This document shows positions 41,526 to 55,600 of a stretch of DNA of 64,000 nucleotides, in pieces; the stretch's first letter is position 1; each line of letters starts with the position of its first letter. Both the position numbers and the translations under genes were made by a program. Under the pieces are notes generated by a model. It made no database searches. It saw only the letters and a program-made list of their open reading frames with translations, and had not been told where the DNA came from. The DNA comes from Arbacia lixula (taxonomy: Eukaryota > Echinodermata > Echinoidea > Arbacioida > Arbaciidae). Location: the NCBI GenBank assembly GCA_963669155.1, contig OZ022591.1, positions 15,766,336 through 15,830,335 on the forward strand, given 5' to 3'.

Positions 41526-42049
41526 GCAAAACCAAGGTTCAAGGATTGTCGGATGGCCCGGCAAAGGCATTGGGATCGCCCTTGTTCCTCCCCTAAAGAG
41601 TTAGAGTCTATAGTTTTTATAGGCTACAGTTTTTAGGAGGTAGGAAGAGATACGCGATGGGCCGGTCGCCATACCAGAAAGGAACTAATGGTAGTCGGTA
41701 AGGGTGATAAGCTTAATTGCGGAAGCCCGAAGTCACGACACCTGAACTCCTGGCAATACCATCGCTTAACCTTTTATTTTTTTTTTGTTGAATATTCACT
41801 TTAATTGTTGTTTTCCTTCTATCTCTGATGACAACAATCAACCAGAGCCTTATCATCTTTGTTGTTCCGTTTTTAATTATTTCATATTCCTCTTCTTATT
41901 ATTTTTCTGCCCGTTTTTTTGTCCATTGATTTTCTACACTTTTCTGGAGAATGTTGCATATAGGTTTAAAATTATTCTACCTTACCATCAATGGTAGCTA
42001 CCAGGAAAACCTATCTGCAACATGGCCCTTATCTCTGATATCATCCAAT

Positions 42050-42662
42050 CTATCTTATTTGCACCGAGTAGAGGGTATCCCCAACCAACAAGGCTATCAT
42101 TCAATCCTACAGCGGAAGGCCATCCCTTCAGGGAAACGCCTGATCGGAGGGTTCGTTTTCCAGTAGGACAATGACCCAAAGCACACGTCAAGTCTATTCA
42201 AAGAATATGCAAAGGCTACTTGAAGAAAAAGGAAGACACACAAGACCTGGCAATCATGGATTTGCCGCCCCAGTGTACAGATTTCAATCTCCTTTCTTGT
42301 CATTTATGTTTTTGAATTCAAAAAAGAGGTTTCCATACAAGTGAAACACTAAGTATTGTTTAATTTTATTTGTGTGTCTGACTTCCAACTAGGAAAAGGA
42401 AAAAATGAATGAAGTTACGCATTTAACCCTGTATAATGGTGAAAAGCTCTGGATATGTAGATTACGCGAATGTAATAAAAAGGTTAGCATTTTGAGAAAA
42501 TGCCATATTGACTGGTAGGCAGCCATTTAATAGAGTATAACTTTGTTTGAATCAAGGATAAAATGTACATTCTTATATACTATTCACTTTAAAACAAAGC
42601 CTACCAATTATAGAAAAACACACTAAATGCAGGTTTTCCTAAACTTTTGGAGTTCAGTGTAT
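42050..42662 (+). mobile_element. Tc1/mariner transposon remnant
   Basis: The plus strand reads NQQGYHSILQRKAIPSGKRL, then DNDPKHTSSLFKEY and DLPPQCTDFNL, the catalytic-domain blocks of Tc1 transposases (usual W-PPQSPDLNPIE). Stops and shifts break it. The 3' flank ends with AAACTTTTGGAGTTCAGTGTA, a Tc1-type terminal repeat. Confidence 0.75.
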
Positions 42663-43466
42663 CTCTCTTACTTTCTCTCCCACTACATATTCCTCTTACT
42701 TTCTCTCTCCCTATACGGTACATACAGCTAGCCACCATACCGTGCCGGGTAGGCAAGCGAAGGAAGGACAGACCACAGCAAAGGTGGATAGAATCAATCA
42801 ATGGATAAATGGAGCAGCCAATCTATCAACTAACACGGGCTGCGACAGGTAGATGCTGCTGCGGGAATATTCATTCTTATATTTTTATGATTCATTCAAA
42901 GAAAAATGTCAATTACAGTACATGTATGTAAAGAAAAAAAATCATGAAAGCAAAAATAAAATTGAAGAAAAAACGGGGAAAGAGGAGCACTTTCATCTCA
43001 TGGTCAAAAGTGGTGCATGTAGTTGCAAAATGATGAGCAAAGCAGAACCCTGTCACGTCAAACCTCGTAGGAGAAGGGGTGAAGTTGATAGTCCTTATGG
43101 TTTTGGAAAATAGATATGAAGGACTGAAAATATGTCTTTTTTTTACAGAATGGTGGCAAGATCGTCACGCTTGCGAGACGATAAATCTTATGCTTATGTT
43201 CAGATGCATATACATAACTTCAGATGCTTACGAATAGAAAGTTTGGATATCAGAGATCAGAGCCATGTTGGAGATATGTTTTCTTGGTAGCTACCACTAC
43301 ATTTAAGTTACAATAATTGACAACCTATATTATGCAACATGCTCCTGGAACTGACATCAAAGTTTCAATAATAATACATGATGCTTCTGGTAGAAATACC
43401 ACGTGGGCTCATACACACAAGTCCAAATCTGACCAATAATTGATCAGGGTCTAATAGTAACATATT

Positions 43467-43865
43467 GCCCATATGAAGTCCATGTATTTTATAATGAGGC
43501 AAAAAAAAACCCAAACCCTCCAAAACAGCAGCCCTAATGGAGAAGTAAACAAACTATATATTTGCCTGGAGTAGATTTTCGAGTAAGATATCAGAAGCGA
43601 AGGGACTGAAAGTCAGCAATTGTTTAATTCAGTTAGAAATTAATATCAGTAAATAAATTTCAGTAAGAAATTAATTTGATAGTTCTGAGCACAATAGATT
43701 AAATCGACATTTACATGAAGTCTATGCAATTTTCAATGAGGCAAAGAAAACAGCAGCCCAAATGGAGAAGTAAACAAAATATATTTTTGCCTGGAGTAGA
43801 TTTTTGAGTAAGAGATTAATGACAAAAGGACTGATAGTCTGCAATCGTTTAGTTGAGAAAGAAAA
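43467..43865. repeat. Tandem duplication of about 242 bp
   Basis: GAGGCAAAG and ATGGAGAAGTAAACAAA ... GCCTGGAGTAGATTTT recur at an offset of about 242 bp. It is not coding; it lies beyond the likely 3' end of the HSPG2-like gene. Confidence 0.7.
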
Positions 43866-44195
43866 ATGGAGAACAAGGGGATACCTTCTCTTTTAAGCCA
43901 ATAATACAGTTTATATGATGCAACCTTTTTTTATTGAAATGGGCAGAAAGAGAAGTTTTGAAAAACAGATTAATCTTCAATGGTTATGTTTAACTTAAAA
44001 TCAATTTGAAGAGACAAATTTGCTATATATAAAGCATCACATTGCTAGTACTGCAGAACTTACTCCTTGGTTACCATTATTTGCTTTAGTATACAGACTG
44101 TGCATAGAGAATGTCCATACTATGTAAGCCTAATTCTGACATCAAAATAAAAATGCTAAGAATCACCATTATCATTCAATCTTTCAAGTTCAGAT

Positions 44196-47100
44196 TTTAT
44201 TGAAATCTTTGCATGAGACCATTCACAAATATCTCCTTATGGGTAACAATGTGACTAATCACATATTTATATACGTTTAACATGATTCGTCAAAACACTG
44301 ATTGATACAGAATATAGTTTGTTTTAAACTATCAAACATGAATAAATATTGTGTCCCTTGAAAGTGTAAAACATAAAAGGTCAAGGTCTAAGAAATATGC
44401 CTGACTGAATTACACACAGATTAAAAAATACATTGTTTGTTATAAATATAAGCAAAATATGTGCCCATTGTGTAAAACCTGATTTTGCTGTATGATTTCA
44501 TTTTCTATTCAGGGGAATGGGGTAGGCTTTGAATTTCTTGCAAATAAGTACCCCAATTCTTAAAAATCCAGATCTCCTCATAAGCAATAAACATGCATGC
44601 ACTCTGCTGACTAACTTTTTCATAAAAATGTCTGTATGCAAAGTTCACAATTAATGCTTTAATTAGTGTGACTTTCAAGACTGCTAGATATATGAAAAGT
44701 TCAAATACTTGTATTTCAGCACAATACAAAAGATTGGATACATGTGTGATGTTTTTTTTTTGCAATAAAAATGATATCATACATTAGCGAGGTTATACTA
44801 CAGATGTGATGCTAATTATTCTAGAATATTATGCTCTACCAGATAACAATATGCAACAACAATGCTTTTGAACAATAATATACACAAAGACATTGAGTAG
44901 GTACTGCCATTTTAAAAAGGATTTTGTCCTTCTCAAAATGGGTATGCCTCAAACCAGCAAACCCAGTGTACACACACATTTAGTACTTGACATTAACAGA
45001 ATATACACAACACATTAAATAAACAGATGCTTTGTGATGATGGATGTCAACATATTGATGCATTTTTTCTTCAATTTCTTCTTAAAAACATATCCAGACA
45101 CAAAGTAATACATGTATATGTACATTAAGTTGTTAAAAAATGTGTATGTCGAGTTGCAACACTCATGCATCCATCACACGGTTAAAAGAATAACTTATAC
45201 AGCACCAGATTCAGTTTGAATAAACACTTACAAAATAAGTGATAATATGTAAAAAAAGAAAGAAGAAAACAAATAACATTTCTTCTATAAAAAGAAAAAG
45301 GCTTACGCTAAAGACACACCCACTTCACCAGTTTAATGAATGCAGTACAGACATGGTCCAAGGAACACATTGGTATCACATGTGTGAGCTCTCCTGACCA
45401 CATTATGGTCTGCTTTCATGTTATCGAAATATTCCAAAAAAACCTGCACTGATCGGGGCTTCAGGAGACTTGATAACCCCTTTTTTTCTGCAGGTGCCCC
45501 ATCCTTCTTGTTTCAATAAAATATGCCAAATCTAAGCTTTAATATGTGATAAGAGGGCGAGAAAGTTCCAACTCTCCCCCAGTCCAAGGTCAGTATTTGC
45601 CCTCTTATATCATTGAGAATGGTTGAGTACTGAATATCACAAACTACTTCCAAACTCTACATCAAACAAGGACAAATAATTCGTAAACAGTGCATGTATA
45701 AAACCACATATTTTCAAGATGTAACAAGAGTGCATTGTACTGTTTAGCAATGGCATTGATTGTAATCGTGGAGGTATATGTTTGTGTAATGTGAACATAT
45801 TTGACACAACGTTGATACAGCAGTTTTTGTTCACATTTTGCAAGACTCAAATGACATTCTGGCATGCTTTCACACATCTCTAACATGCCCATATTTGGCA
45901 TGAAATTCATTGTGTAGATAAAACCTGATAATTAAGATTTGCAGCATTGAGATGGGCATCAGAACATGAATTTTGAGAGCACCGTGAGATTCACTATACA
46001 CATCAAGAGCCAGTATTTCACATACTGTAACACATATTTCCATGGAACATCAACACATATACAGCAATGGGGTTTTCAGAGTAAATACTGAGAGGAGTAA
46101 TGCAGAGAGACTAGTAGAATAAACAAAGGGGTGGTTGATGATTAATGCTGGATAACAAACAAACTAAAGGCACATTCACAGATAGTTGTTCTGCTGCTAC
46201 TGCTTCATTTACAGTACACTCAGTCTAGACCAGCAACAACTTCTGCAGGCTTGAACTCTTAAACAGTCATCAAGACAATAATAATAAAAGCACCCTTTTC
46301 AACATTCTTTGCAGCAATGTACATGATACATTTCCTTTACCTCCCATTTCTCTTTGTCTCCCATTTCTCTTTGTACCATTACATTCCCTTGAGCTTCTGC
46401 TACTGTAAAATATCACATGTACAGTAACAGTGGACACACATGTCACATGTTCATGTTGTTGTGACAGTTTCCAACATTCATGCAAGACATGATTTTGTGA
46501 AATGAAACAGGTGAAGTATTCCATCTCTCCCTCATCAATGCCATAAATCCTTCATTTTCATGGAAACACAGGGTAAACTGGTTCACCCCTGAGAGAAAAT
46601 TGGAGTAAAATATGCTTCATATTTTGTTCAAAAGTGTATAACCTTATCAAACCAGCAACTGTTACTCTTTATACAATGATGGTCTAAGAACTATTTTCTA
46701 TCTACAACTTAGATATTTAAAGACATTTGTAAATGTCCATAGTGTCACAAAAATTGTTGGAGCTACTGTATCAAAGGTTGTTGAGATCATAGTATAGATG
46801 CAATAACAGAAGCAATAGTACATGTATTGGTGATCCAAAATGCTATTTGGCAGTTTATGCCAAGTTGCATTTCTATAGGTTGATGAAAATGTTTGTTGAA
46901 TGATGTTGTTATGCATAGAAGATAATACTCATTGAACACTAAGGGGGAATATTAATTGTTTCACATTGCACAATATTCAAACTTTTGGTTAAAGGTCTGC
47001 ATTTTCATACTATGTTACTTTGCATCAGTGCAAAAGCATTATTATGACAATTTTTGAACAATTTGTACCTTTCTAACACTTTAATTTATAGTACTTTCCT

Positions 47101-47333
47101 TGATATTTCAAAAGCAACATGTAAAAACTTAAACTGCCCGACCAAGATACAAATATAACAGATATGTGATTGGTCAATCTGTAGTTCTGTGTGAGCCAAT
47201 GAACACGCTGCTCATTAAACCTTCACTGCTGCAACACTTGCGAAAACTGGCGCGGAACGAGGTAATATGGGTGTGCAAAATGTAAGTATAAAAATGGATG
47301 TATGGATAGTGGATGCGACCTTAGTATTCTTCA
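44196..47333 (-). other. Putative 3' UTR and downstream flank of the HSPG2-like gene
   Basis: About 3 kb of AT-rich DNA follows the stop, without recognised mobile elements or coding exons. A minus-strand AATAAA is present at 44196-44201 (plus TTTATT), which would give a 3.1-kb 3' UTR. Other AATAAA motifs exist, so the real cleavage site is not determined. CCAAT-like and GGCGCGG motifs near 47166-47258 were seen but not interpreted. Confidence 0.35.
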
Positions 47334-47497
47334 TCAAAACTCGCAGTCCTCTACATTTATACCGGCTAAGGCGTCCTCGTAAAGGTTGATGACATTTGAA
47401 GGATCGTCATCTATTTGGACTTCCAAGTCTTGGATGCAAGCCTCGATGCCCTTGGAGTATTTTCCTCCTGTTAAGATGTCTAGGTCTGGTGGTGTAC
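47334..47497 (-). CDS. HSPG2: HSPG2-like terminal exon with stop
   Basis: The exon encodes TPPDLDILTGGKYSKGIEAC, then IQDLEVQIDDDPSNVINLYE and the terminal DALAGINVEDCEF followed by TGA. The DILTGG segment matches human VATLTGGRFSSGITGC. The domain-closing cysteine lies two residues before the end. Confidence 0.95.
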
Positions 47498-48268
47498 CTA
47501 TACAAAGGCACAGAGAGAGGATGGAATAATTACATTAAAGATGAGAAAATTACATGGCAAATATGATTTAATGATATTGTGCATTGGTAATACGTTAGTG
47601 AAGATTTTGAATCATCCAGGAAAGTTCTACTCCAAAATAGGAAGTCTAGTTGATCAGATTTAATCTTGTTTTGTATGCATTAGTAAGATACACACTACGA
47701 TAATCTACGTCCAAACCCATTCGTCATGAGATATATTTCATATGTTATATTCTATAACATATTTATATATATATCTATGGATATGACCATAAATTTTCAT
47801 ATTTCACCATCCCATGACAACTTTGTTAGCACAGTAAATAACATAGAGTGTAACTTACCAATGCATAATATCATTTGATTATATTTTGACCAAAATGCAG
47901 CATATCTCACCTAAAAATAGCACCCTTTCCATTATTTCTCACTTGAAGTGACAAAAAGCATGATTAAATAAAGATCAATTAATGCATCATATGATAAGAA
48001 TTCCTATGACAAAGTTTGACCTGAATGCCGTATATCTCACCTAAAAATAGCGCCCCCTTGACGTTGAGCATTCTGAGGACTCCACCTGATTGGCCCTCTA
48101 TCACGTCCTCATCGTCCACTAGCAGTGTTCCCTCACGGCCTTGCCTGTATGGACAAAGATCACAGAGAGAAGGAGAGAGAGGGAGGGGGAGAGAGAGAGG
48201 GAGGGGGGAGAGAGAGGGAGGGAGAGAGGGAGAGAGAGAGGGAGAGAGAGAGGAGAAAGAGAGGGATT

Positions 48269-48300
<32 letters not shown>

Positions 48301-48386
48301 AGGGGAGAGAGGAGAGAGAGAGGAGAGAAAGAGAGAAGAGAAAGAGAGAGAGAGAGAGGGGAGAGGGATTGAGAGAGAGAGGAGAG

Positions 48387-48443
<57 letters not shown>

Positions 48444-51400
48444 GAGAGAGAGGGGGAGGTGGGGAGAGAGAGAGATAGAAAGAGAGAGGGAGCGACAGAG
48501 AGAGAGAGAGAGAAAAAAAAAACATGAGAGGCTTTCCTTTAACAGTAGTCATGAGAACAACATTCATGAGAATTCCCTTCCCAAGGGACAAACAGGACTT
48601 GCTTGCCCAACAAGAGCCCTTGACTACATGAATGATTGGTGGCTAAGATTGGGACACCTCCAAAAGGATGCAAAGCCCTCTATGCAACACGAACCAAAGA
48701 TTGACCATAATCCCAAGAGGCTCATTATCATACAAAACATTAACTAAAAAAAATCACTTTTGAAATAATTTAATGGGCCTGATAAGGATAGGACATGTGA
48801 TGAGGAGAGCAGATTGAGATGGCATGAGAGATGTGGCTAGGAGAGAAGAGACCCACTGGCCCCAGAAAATACTAAATTTCACAGTTGTTGGGAGGAATGC
48901 ATGTGGGAGACCTCACAAGACATGTGAAAAGACAGAAAAGTGTTGCACATTACCACATCGACTCAAATGACAGGACAGTATGGAGGAGAGACAAATCAAG
49001 GAAATGAACTGTCCAACGCCACAAAGTGGGAAAAATGGACTTTAAACGTTGATGATGAATGTCCCTTTGAACATCACAGCTCATGCACTGACCTTGTGAC
49101 TGTGATGTTGTGTGGCGCGCCATCATCGATCCTGATTCGAGACTCAATGTTGGCTTCTCCACTGCCCAGTTGGTAACTGCAGGGTAAACAGGAGTTAAAA
49201 ACCAGAATAAATGAGAAGGATGCGACTTATCACCACTTAACCAGTGCCACACATGGGGCCAAACTTGTAAGGTATCTTTTTTTTTCCCCACTCATTGGAA
49301 GGATATACATGTACTATGTATTATTGTCAATTCCGTTAATTTTAACATTCATATTTGAATAAACTAAAACCTATTCCAAATGCACAGCCGAGAGGCTACA
49401 TAACTCTTTCCCACTCAGCAGTAAACCTGAATTGCTCAGTTACTTCAAAATATTACTGGTATTTACGACACAGACACGTATTTAGCTGCGATTGCACCTC
49501 ATACTATCTTGTTCTGGTTTAGTTCGCTGCTGTGAATACCAAAATAATTAAAATGTAGCATGCATACTAAACCTGAACTAGCCTAATAGGATGTGAGCAA
49601 ACCTCAACTAAGATAAAGCTCTGCTGTGACTTCAGGGCAATCTTGCACCTAAAGTAAAGTTATGATTAAACGCAACTTGCGTTTAATGAAAATATGTAAC
49701 GCAACTTGCGTTGAATATTTATCGCATATTGCACATACTGTAGAGAGATGTACTTATGCAAAGTGTTGTTAAATATTATGGAGTTATGATTAATTGTAAC
49801 TCTTAGTGCAGAACAGCCCAGGGGCGGTATTCCGAAAACGAACTTAGGAAAAATTTTATTGTATCTCAGGGACTTAGGAAAAATTTTATCTTTCGAAAAG
49901 CCAAATTACAATAAAAGATAAATTTTTTATTCAAATGAGCTAGAGATTTTTATGTAAATGAGCCTCCGAGATAAAATTTTTATGCAAATGAGCTAAATCG
50001 GTATTCTGAAATACACTTAGGAAAAATAGCATTACGTGCAAAAATAATTTGCGCATTCAACTTTTTGCACATGGGCGCATCAAATGCAATAAGGCGCGCT
50101 GATAGACATTGATGTGCGATGTCCCTTTCAGTTTCATGACATCACATCATAAACTTAATGGTGTTAATGTATGCAAAAGACATGAAAGGACGTTTATTAC
50201 TGGCTGTCTCTGGGATAGGAGCGCAGTGCATGCGCTCATTAATATTGGTTAAAATCTTCCTAAAATATTTTTCGGAATACCAAAGATAAAATATTTTAAG
50301 GACATTGTAACTTCGGGGAGATAAAATTTTTATCTCTGTGGATTTTCGGAATACCCCCCCCCCCCAGGTCTTTGATTGTATTGTGAGAGGAAATTTACCT
50401 GAAGACAATGTAGCCATCTCTGACACCCACTGCGATGAAGTCTTGCCTCTCTCCGGCCGACCCTTCAGGCTACACAAGGAAGAAAGAAATTCAAACATAT
50501 AGATAACGAAAATCATCTCCCCAAGGAATACTGGCACGATGCAAGTATTAGATTAGCTGTTGATAATATTTTTTTGTTTGTTCATCCGTTGCAACGGGTA
50601 GATCAACTTGTCAAGCCACATAGGCTTTTACTGATAGACCCTATTTTACTTTCTAACAATTTGGATAATTTTGCTTTGCATTGTTTACATATTATGTCTG
50701 TTTATAGTGATATATACTTTGTTTACTTTGTAAAATATGTCTATATATTTTTTTGTACTGATTCTGAAATAAGACAAATTAATCAAAGCTGTGTCCATGA
50801 TAATGAAGAACTAATAGTACAATAGCATGCATACAATTATTGCTCTTTATAGCAGATTTTCTTTTCTGATTTGATATGTCATTAGACACATGAATTTACA
50901 CACATACCTCTATGGAAAACATTTATTCCTTCATCAAAAATCAGAAAAAGGGGAATTTATGGAATGTACAGCACACAACATATGGGAGAGCATCTCCCAC
51001 GTGATGTAACAAAAGGGAAATTTCAAAATATCATAACTTTCTTATCCTTTACCAGATTTTTGTCAAACCTTCCCTAATATGTTTCTTAAAAGCATCTAAA
51101 TTTCAGGGTGGGTTTTCCTTGAAGCAGTCAAGGTTGTGTCGGTACTTACCACACCCTGCCAGAGCAGCAGGCCGTCGGTGGAGTCTGTAGCCAGGCTGAA
51201 GCTCAGCGTCTCGGTGATAGCACTGCTTCTGGATGGGAAAGGAAAAACAATTAAGGTACAGTCAAACCTGTCTTAGCGGCCGCCTGTCTATAGTGGCCAC
51301 TAAAATGATTCCCCGGGGAGAGATTATGTGTTAAAGAATGTGTCTATAGCAGTCACCTGTCTATAAAGGCCACAATTTGTGTTTCCCTTGGGTGGCCACT

Positions 51401-52643
51401 ATAGACAGATTTCACTGTATATGCAAGCTCTCATCTCATTCATGACAAATTGTAACATCACTACTGGACTATGAATAAACTTCGAATTCCTTATAGGACA
51501 AGCCACACCCCTTTGGTTACTGCGGTTTAATGACAAACGTGGACCTCCTTACTGGACCAGGGTTCACAAAGCAGGAAAATCTAACCGTGAGCAACAGGTT
51601 AACCCTTAAGTGTGCCATGAAAAATGCTGCTTCATGAGATTTGGTGAATATTACTTGTAGAAAAGGAACATGTGGCACACAAAGTGTTATGCATCTTTTC
51701 TGAAAAAGTCTGTGCAGTGATACTAATATCCCAATGAAATGAATCCTTGCTACTATAATGCACTACAGGATATTGAACTGACTGAGCATGTACTTCCATT
51801 TATCAACAACACAAAAAGATCATGAATGCACTATATGTCTTAACAATTTAGCTGGATTGAATTGAATAATTTTTTTTCCTTCACAGCATTTACCTTAAGT
51901 ACAAAAGTGTAAATCATAGCTATACATGTAATTATGATGTATATACAGTACCAAAGTGGTGTCGTCATTTGAGCATAATTGTCAAGACAATTGGTCCTAA
52001 AACAATGCGGGTAAAGCACGCAGGGGTGATGACAACGGGGACTGTAATTGGGAATGCACGGCACTAGCCCAATAGACAACATTGGACTGTTAACCTCTCA
52101 CTGGAGTGAGTTTGTTAAGAACCAATTGTCTTGATAACATGCTCATATGATGACACCACTTCGGTACTGTACATGGCATCATTTCGGCAATAGAGGGCGG
52201 CAGTGTATGTGATGCTAGCGATATCCGCTTACCCTCTTCCTCTTGGGATGGCAGTCTTGGGTAGCTTGAGGTAGCTGGAGTAGCCAAGAGCCGCACCATA
52301 GCTGAACCTCTCCACTGCAACAACGAGCAAAGGTCAGGCAATCATTAATTCAACCATATTCACACATGCATGTCGTCTGTGTGCGAATGTCTGTTTGTGT
52401 GTATGTGAGGACTCACCATTGTACATGTGACTCTACCTATAATTACCACTGAAATTTTCCATCTATATCCATCCATCAAAGCTGTTATATCAGCAGCATG
52501 TCTTTGTTTCTGAACAAACATTGTAAACATGCATGTGTGTTTGTACATGTGTGTGTTTGTGTCTGTGTGTCTGTTTGCGTGTATGTGAAGACTCACCATT
52601 CTGCATGTCGTTGTGTCTGTGCATGTGTGTTTGCATGTCTGTT

Positions 52644-52695
<52 letters not shown>

Positions 52696-55600
52696 TGTTT
52701 GTGTGTGTGTGTCTGTCTGTATGAGTATCTGTTTGCATGTATGTGAAGACTCACCATTCTGCATGTCGTTGTGTCTGTGCATGTGTGTGTGCATTTGTGT
52801 GTGTATGTGTGTGTGTCTGTTTGTGTGTGTGTGTGTCTGTCTGTATGAGTATCTGTTTGCATGTTAACAGGATGTTAACATGTTAACAGGATGATGCAAA
52901 ACTGAGGGTATGTTTGCGGTTACTGGATTGCCAAGCTGATCATTAATTATTCATTTAAAGCTTATTTGTGCATGCAATGATTTTACTAGGCAAGTTGTGT
53001 TAATATTTGATGATTACTGCTATATAGACCGTAGTTCGGTTGATACGTCATGGAAAATGAGTCACTTTTTTCACATCATGGATTAACAGATGAGAATTGT
53101 ATTGGGAACAAAAGAGGTGATGTTTTGAAGGAAGACTTGCAGGATTAGGCTTGATATTGACTGCTGTAAAAGTATATATATATTGTTCTGTTAAAAGCTT
53201 ATCTGCATATAGGCTAGATAAATCATGGACGGATTTTATTCTGCAAGCTATTTATATTTAACTAAAATATAATGATTACTTTGCACAAACACACCGATGT
53301 TTTTTTTTTTTTTTTCAGAACGGAAAAGAAAAGAACGAGAGTTATCGCCTTTTTCACATTCATGGTATAGAACTGAGAACTGTATTGAGTGTACATGATG
53401 GTATGTTTTGTTGAATCGGGAAAGGCAGGGTCATAGGCTTGATACTTATTGTTCTGTCACCAGCTTATTTGCATACTTGGTAGTTTGAATCATGCACTGA
53501 TTTCTGGGCAAGATAATTGCTCGTAGTTACTGGTGGGCATACAGAACGAAGTTCGGTTGGAATGACATGGAAAAAAAGGAGATTGATTGCATTTTCTTTT
53601 TTTTCACATTCATGCATGGTATAATAGTATGAGGTCTGATAACAGCATGGCGTGCATGTGCCCTTTTAGCATTATCGTTATTCTACGGCATGCAGATTTT
53701 GTTTCAATTTAACGTAAGCAATGATATAATTTCCAGCTGTTGAAACCTGCATAACAATAGTGGTTACTGATGTTATGTGTCTTAGGAATTGTAATATACA
53801 CATGAATTTGTTTAAAACTTTTCCTTCATACAGTAACACTCATGCATGCATAAGCTTTTTTTTAATTGGGTTAATAGGGTTGATTTCCAAAATATTTCGG
53901 GAAAGGCAGGGTCATAGGCTTGATACTTATTGTTCTGTCACCAGCTTATTTGCATACTTGGTAGTTTGAATCATGCACTTATTTTCTGGGCAAGATATTT
54001 GCTCGTAGTTACTGGTGGGCATACAGAACGAAGTTCGGTTGGAAAGACATGGAAAAAAGGAGATTGATTGCTTTTTTTTTTTTTCACATTCATGCATGGT
54101 ATAATAGTATGAGGTCTGATAATAGCATGGCGTGCATGTTCCCTTTTAGCATTATCGTTATTCTACGGAATGCAGATTTTGTTTCAATTTAACGTAAGCA
54201 ATGATATAATTTCCAGCTGTTGAAACCTGCATAGCAATAGTGGTTCCTGATGTTATGTGTCTTAGGAATTGTAATATACACATGCATTTGTTTAAAGCTT
54301 TTCCTTCATACAGTAACACTCATGCATGCATAAGCTTTTTTTTTTTTTAATTGGGTTAATAGGGTTGATTTCCAAAATATTTGGGGAAGGCAGGGTCATA
54401 GGCTTGATACTTAATGTTCTGTCACCAGCCTATTTGCATACTTGGTAGTTTGAATCATGCACTTATTTTCTGGGCAAGATATTTGCTCGTAGTTACTGGT
54501 GGGCATACAGAACGAAGTTCGGTTGGAATGACATGGAAAAAAAGGAGATTGATTGCTTTCTTTTTTTTTCACATTCATGCATGGTATAATAGTATGAGGT
54601 CTGATAATAGCATGGCGTGCATGTGCCCTTTTAGCATTATCGTTATTCTACGGCATGCAGATTTTGTTTCAATTTAACGTAAGCAATGATATAATTTCCA
54701 GCTGTTGAAACCTGCATAACAATAGTTGTTACTGATGTTATGTGTCTTAGGAATTGTAATATACACATGAATTTGTTTAAAGCTTTTCCTTCATACAGTA
54801 ACACTCATGCATGCATAAGCTTTTTTTATGTTTGGTTAATAGGGTTGATTTCCAAAATATTTATCATACCGGGCATGAAGTCAGACATAAGTTTTTTTTG
54901 TTTTCTTTTTTTTTTTAAAGGGGGGATAGAACGTAGATTTAATATACATACGTAGTTTGCATTCTCCAGGGAACAAAGGTTGCATTTATTTGGGAAGTAG
55001 AAGCCATTACTTCTTAAGAGATGTAATTGTATCTTAGATTTATTCATAATTTATATGCAAACAACCCAACCAGTACATATTTTAGATAAAGGATTTTGGA
55101 ATTACACGTGGAATGCAGTTTTAGTTCAAAGGAGGAAGGGGAGGGGCTCAAGCTCTCGCACTTAAAGTTATGTGTGCGGTAGAGCATGTTAAACACGGTA
55201 TGGATGTTTGTAGTGGTGATTTGGGGTGTGTCATGTTGTGTGGTGAGTGTGTGACTGCTTTAGGTCTTGTAATGAAAATACAAATAGATATGTTCCATTC
55301 TAGAGAGTCAGATGTTAGATGCATTGAATTTTTTATTGACACTGGTGCAACAGTATTCGAGTCCTTAGATAGTTTATCTGGTAAAACGTTATCCTGCTCG
55401 GGTCTTTTGTTTAAAATATTGAAGAAATTATGGAGGTTTTGAATTTCATTTCAGTTAATGTCAGAGGTATAAGGGACAGACACAAGAGGAAAGCAATTTT
55501 TGATTGGGTTAGAGAAAAAAGAGGTGATGTAATCTTCTTACAAGAAACTTATAGTTCACAGGATATCGAGGGAGATTGGAAAAAGGGCTGGGGAGGACAA

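Larger units (their letters stand above)
36546..44195. other. Intergenic stretch between the DUF829-like copy and the HSPG2-like gene
   Basis: Besides the listed elements (homopolymer hairpin, TTCGTTATTCCGAAGG foldback, MITE, tRNA-like pair, Tc1 remnant, tandem duplication) nothing coding is recognised. A purine tract lies at 40925-41010. Confidence 0.45.

Noticed and set aside
48025..48747. Arg/Glu-rich and Leu/Ser-rich ORFs up to 143 residues
   Set aside because: Produced by the GA microsatellite in an intron of the HSPG2-like gene; open in all frames because of the repeat.
52360..52867. Cys/Val-rich and His/Thr-rich ORFs
   Set aside because: Frames of the GT/CA minisatellite, not genes, despite their cysteine content.
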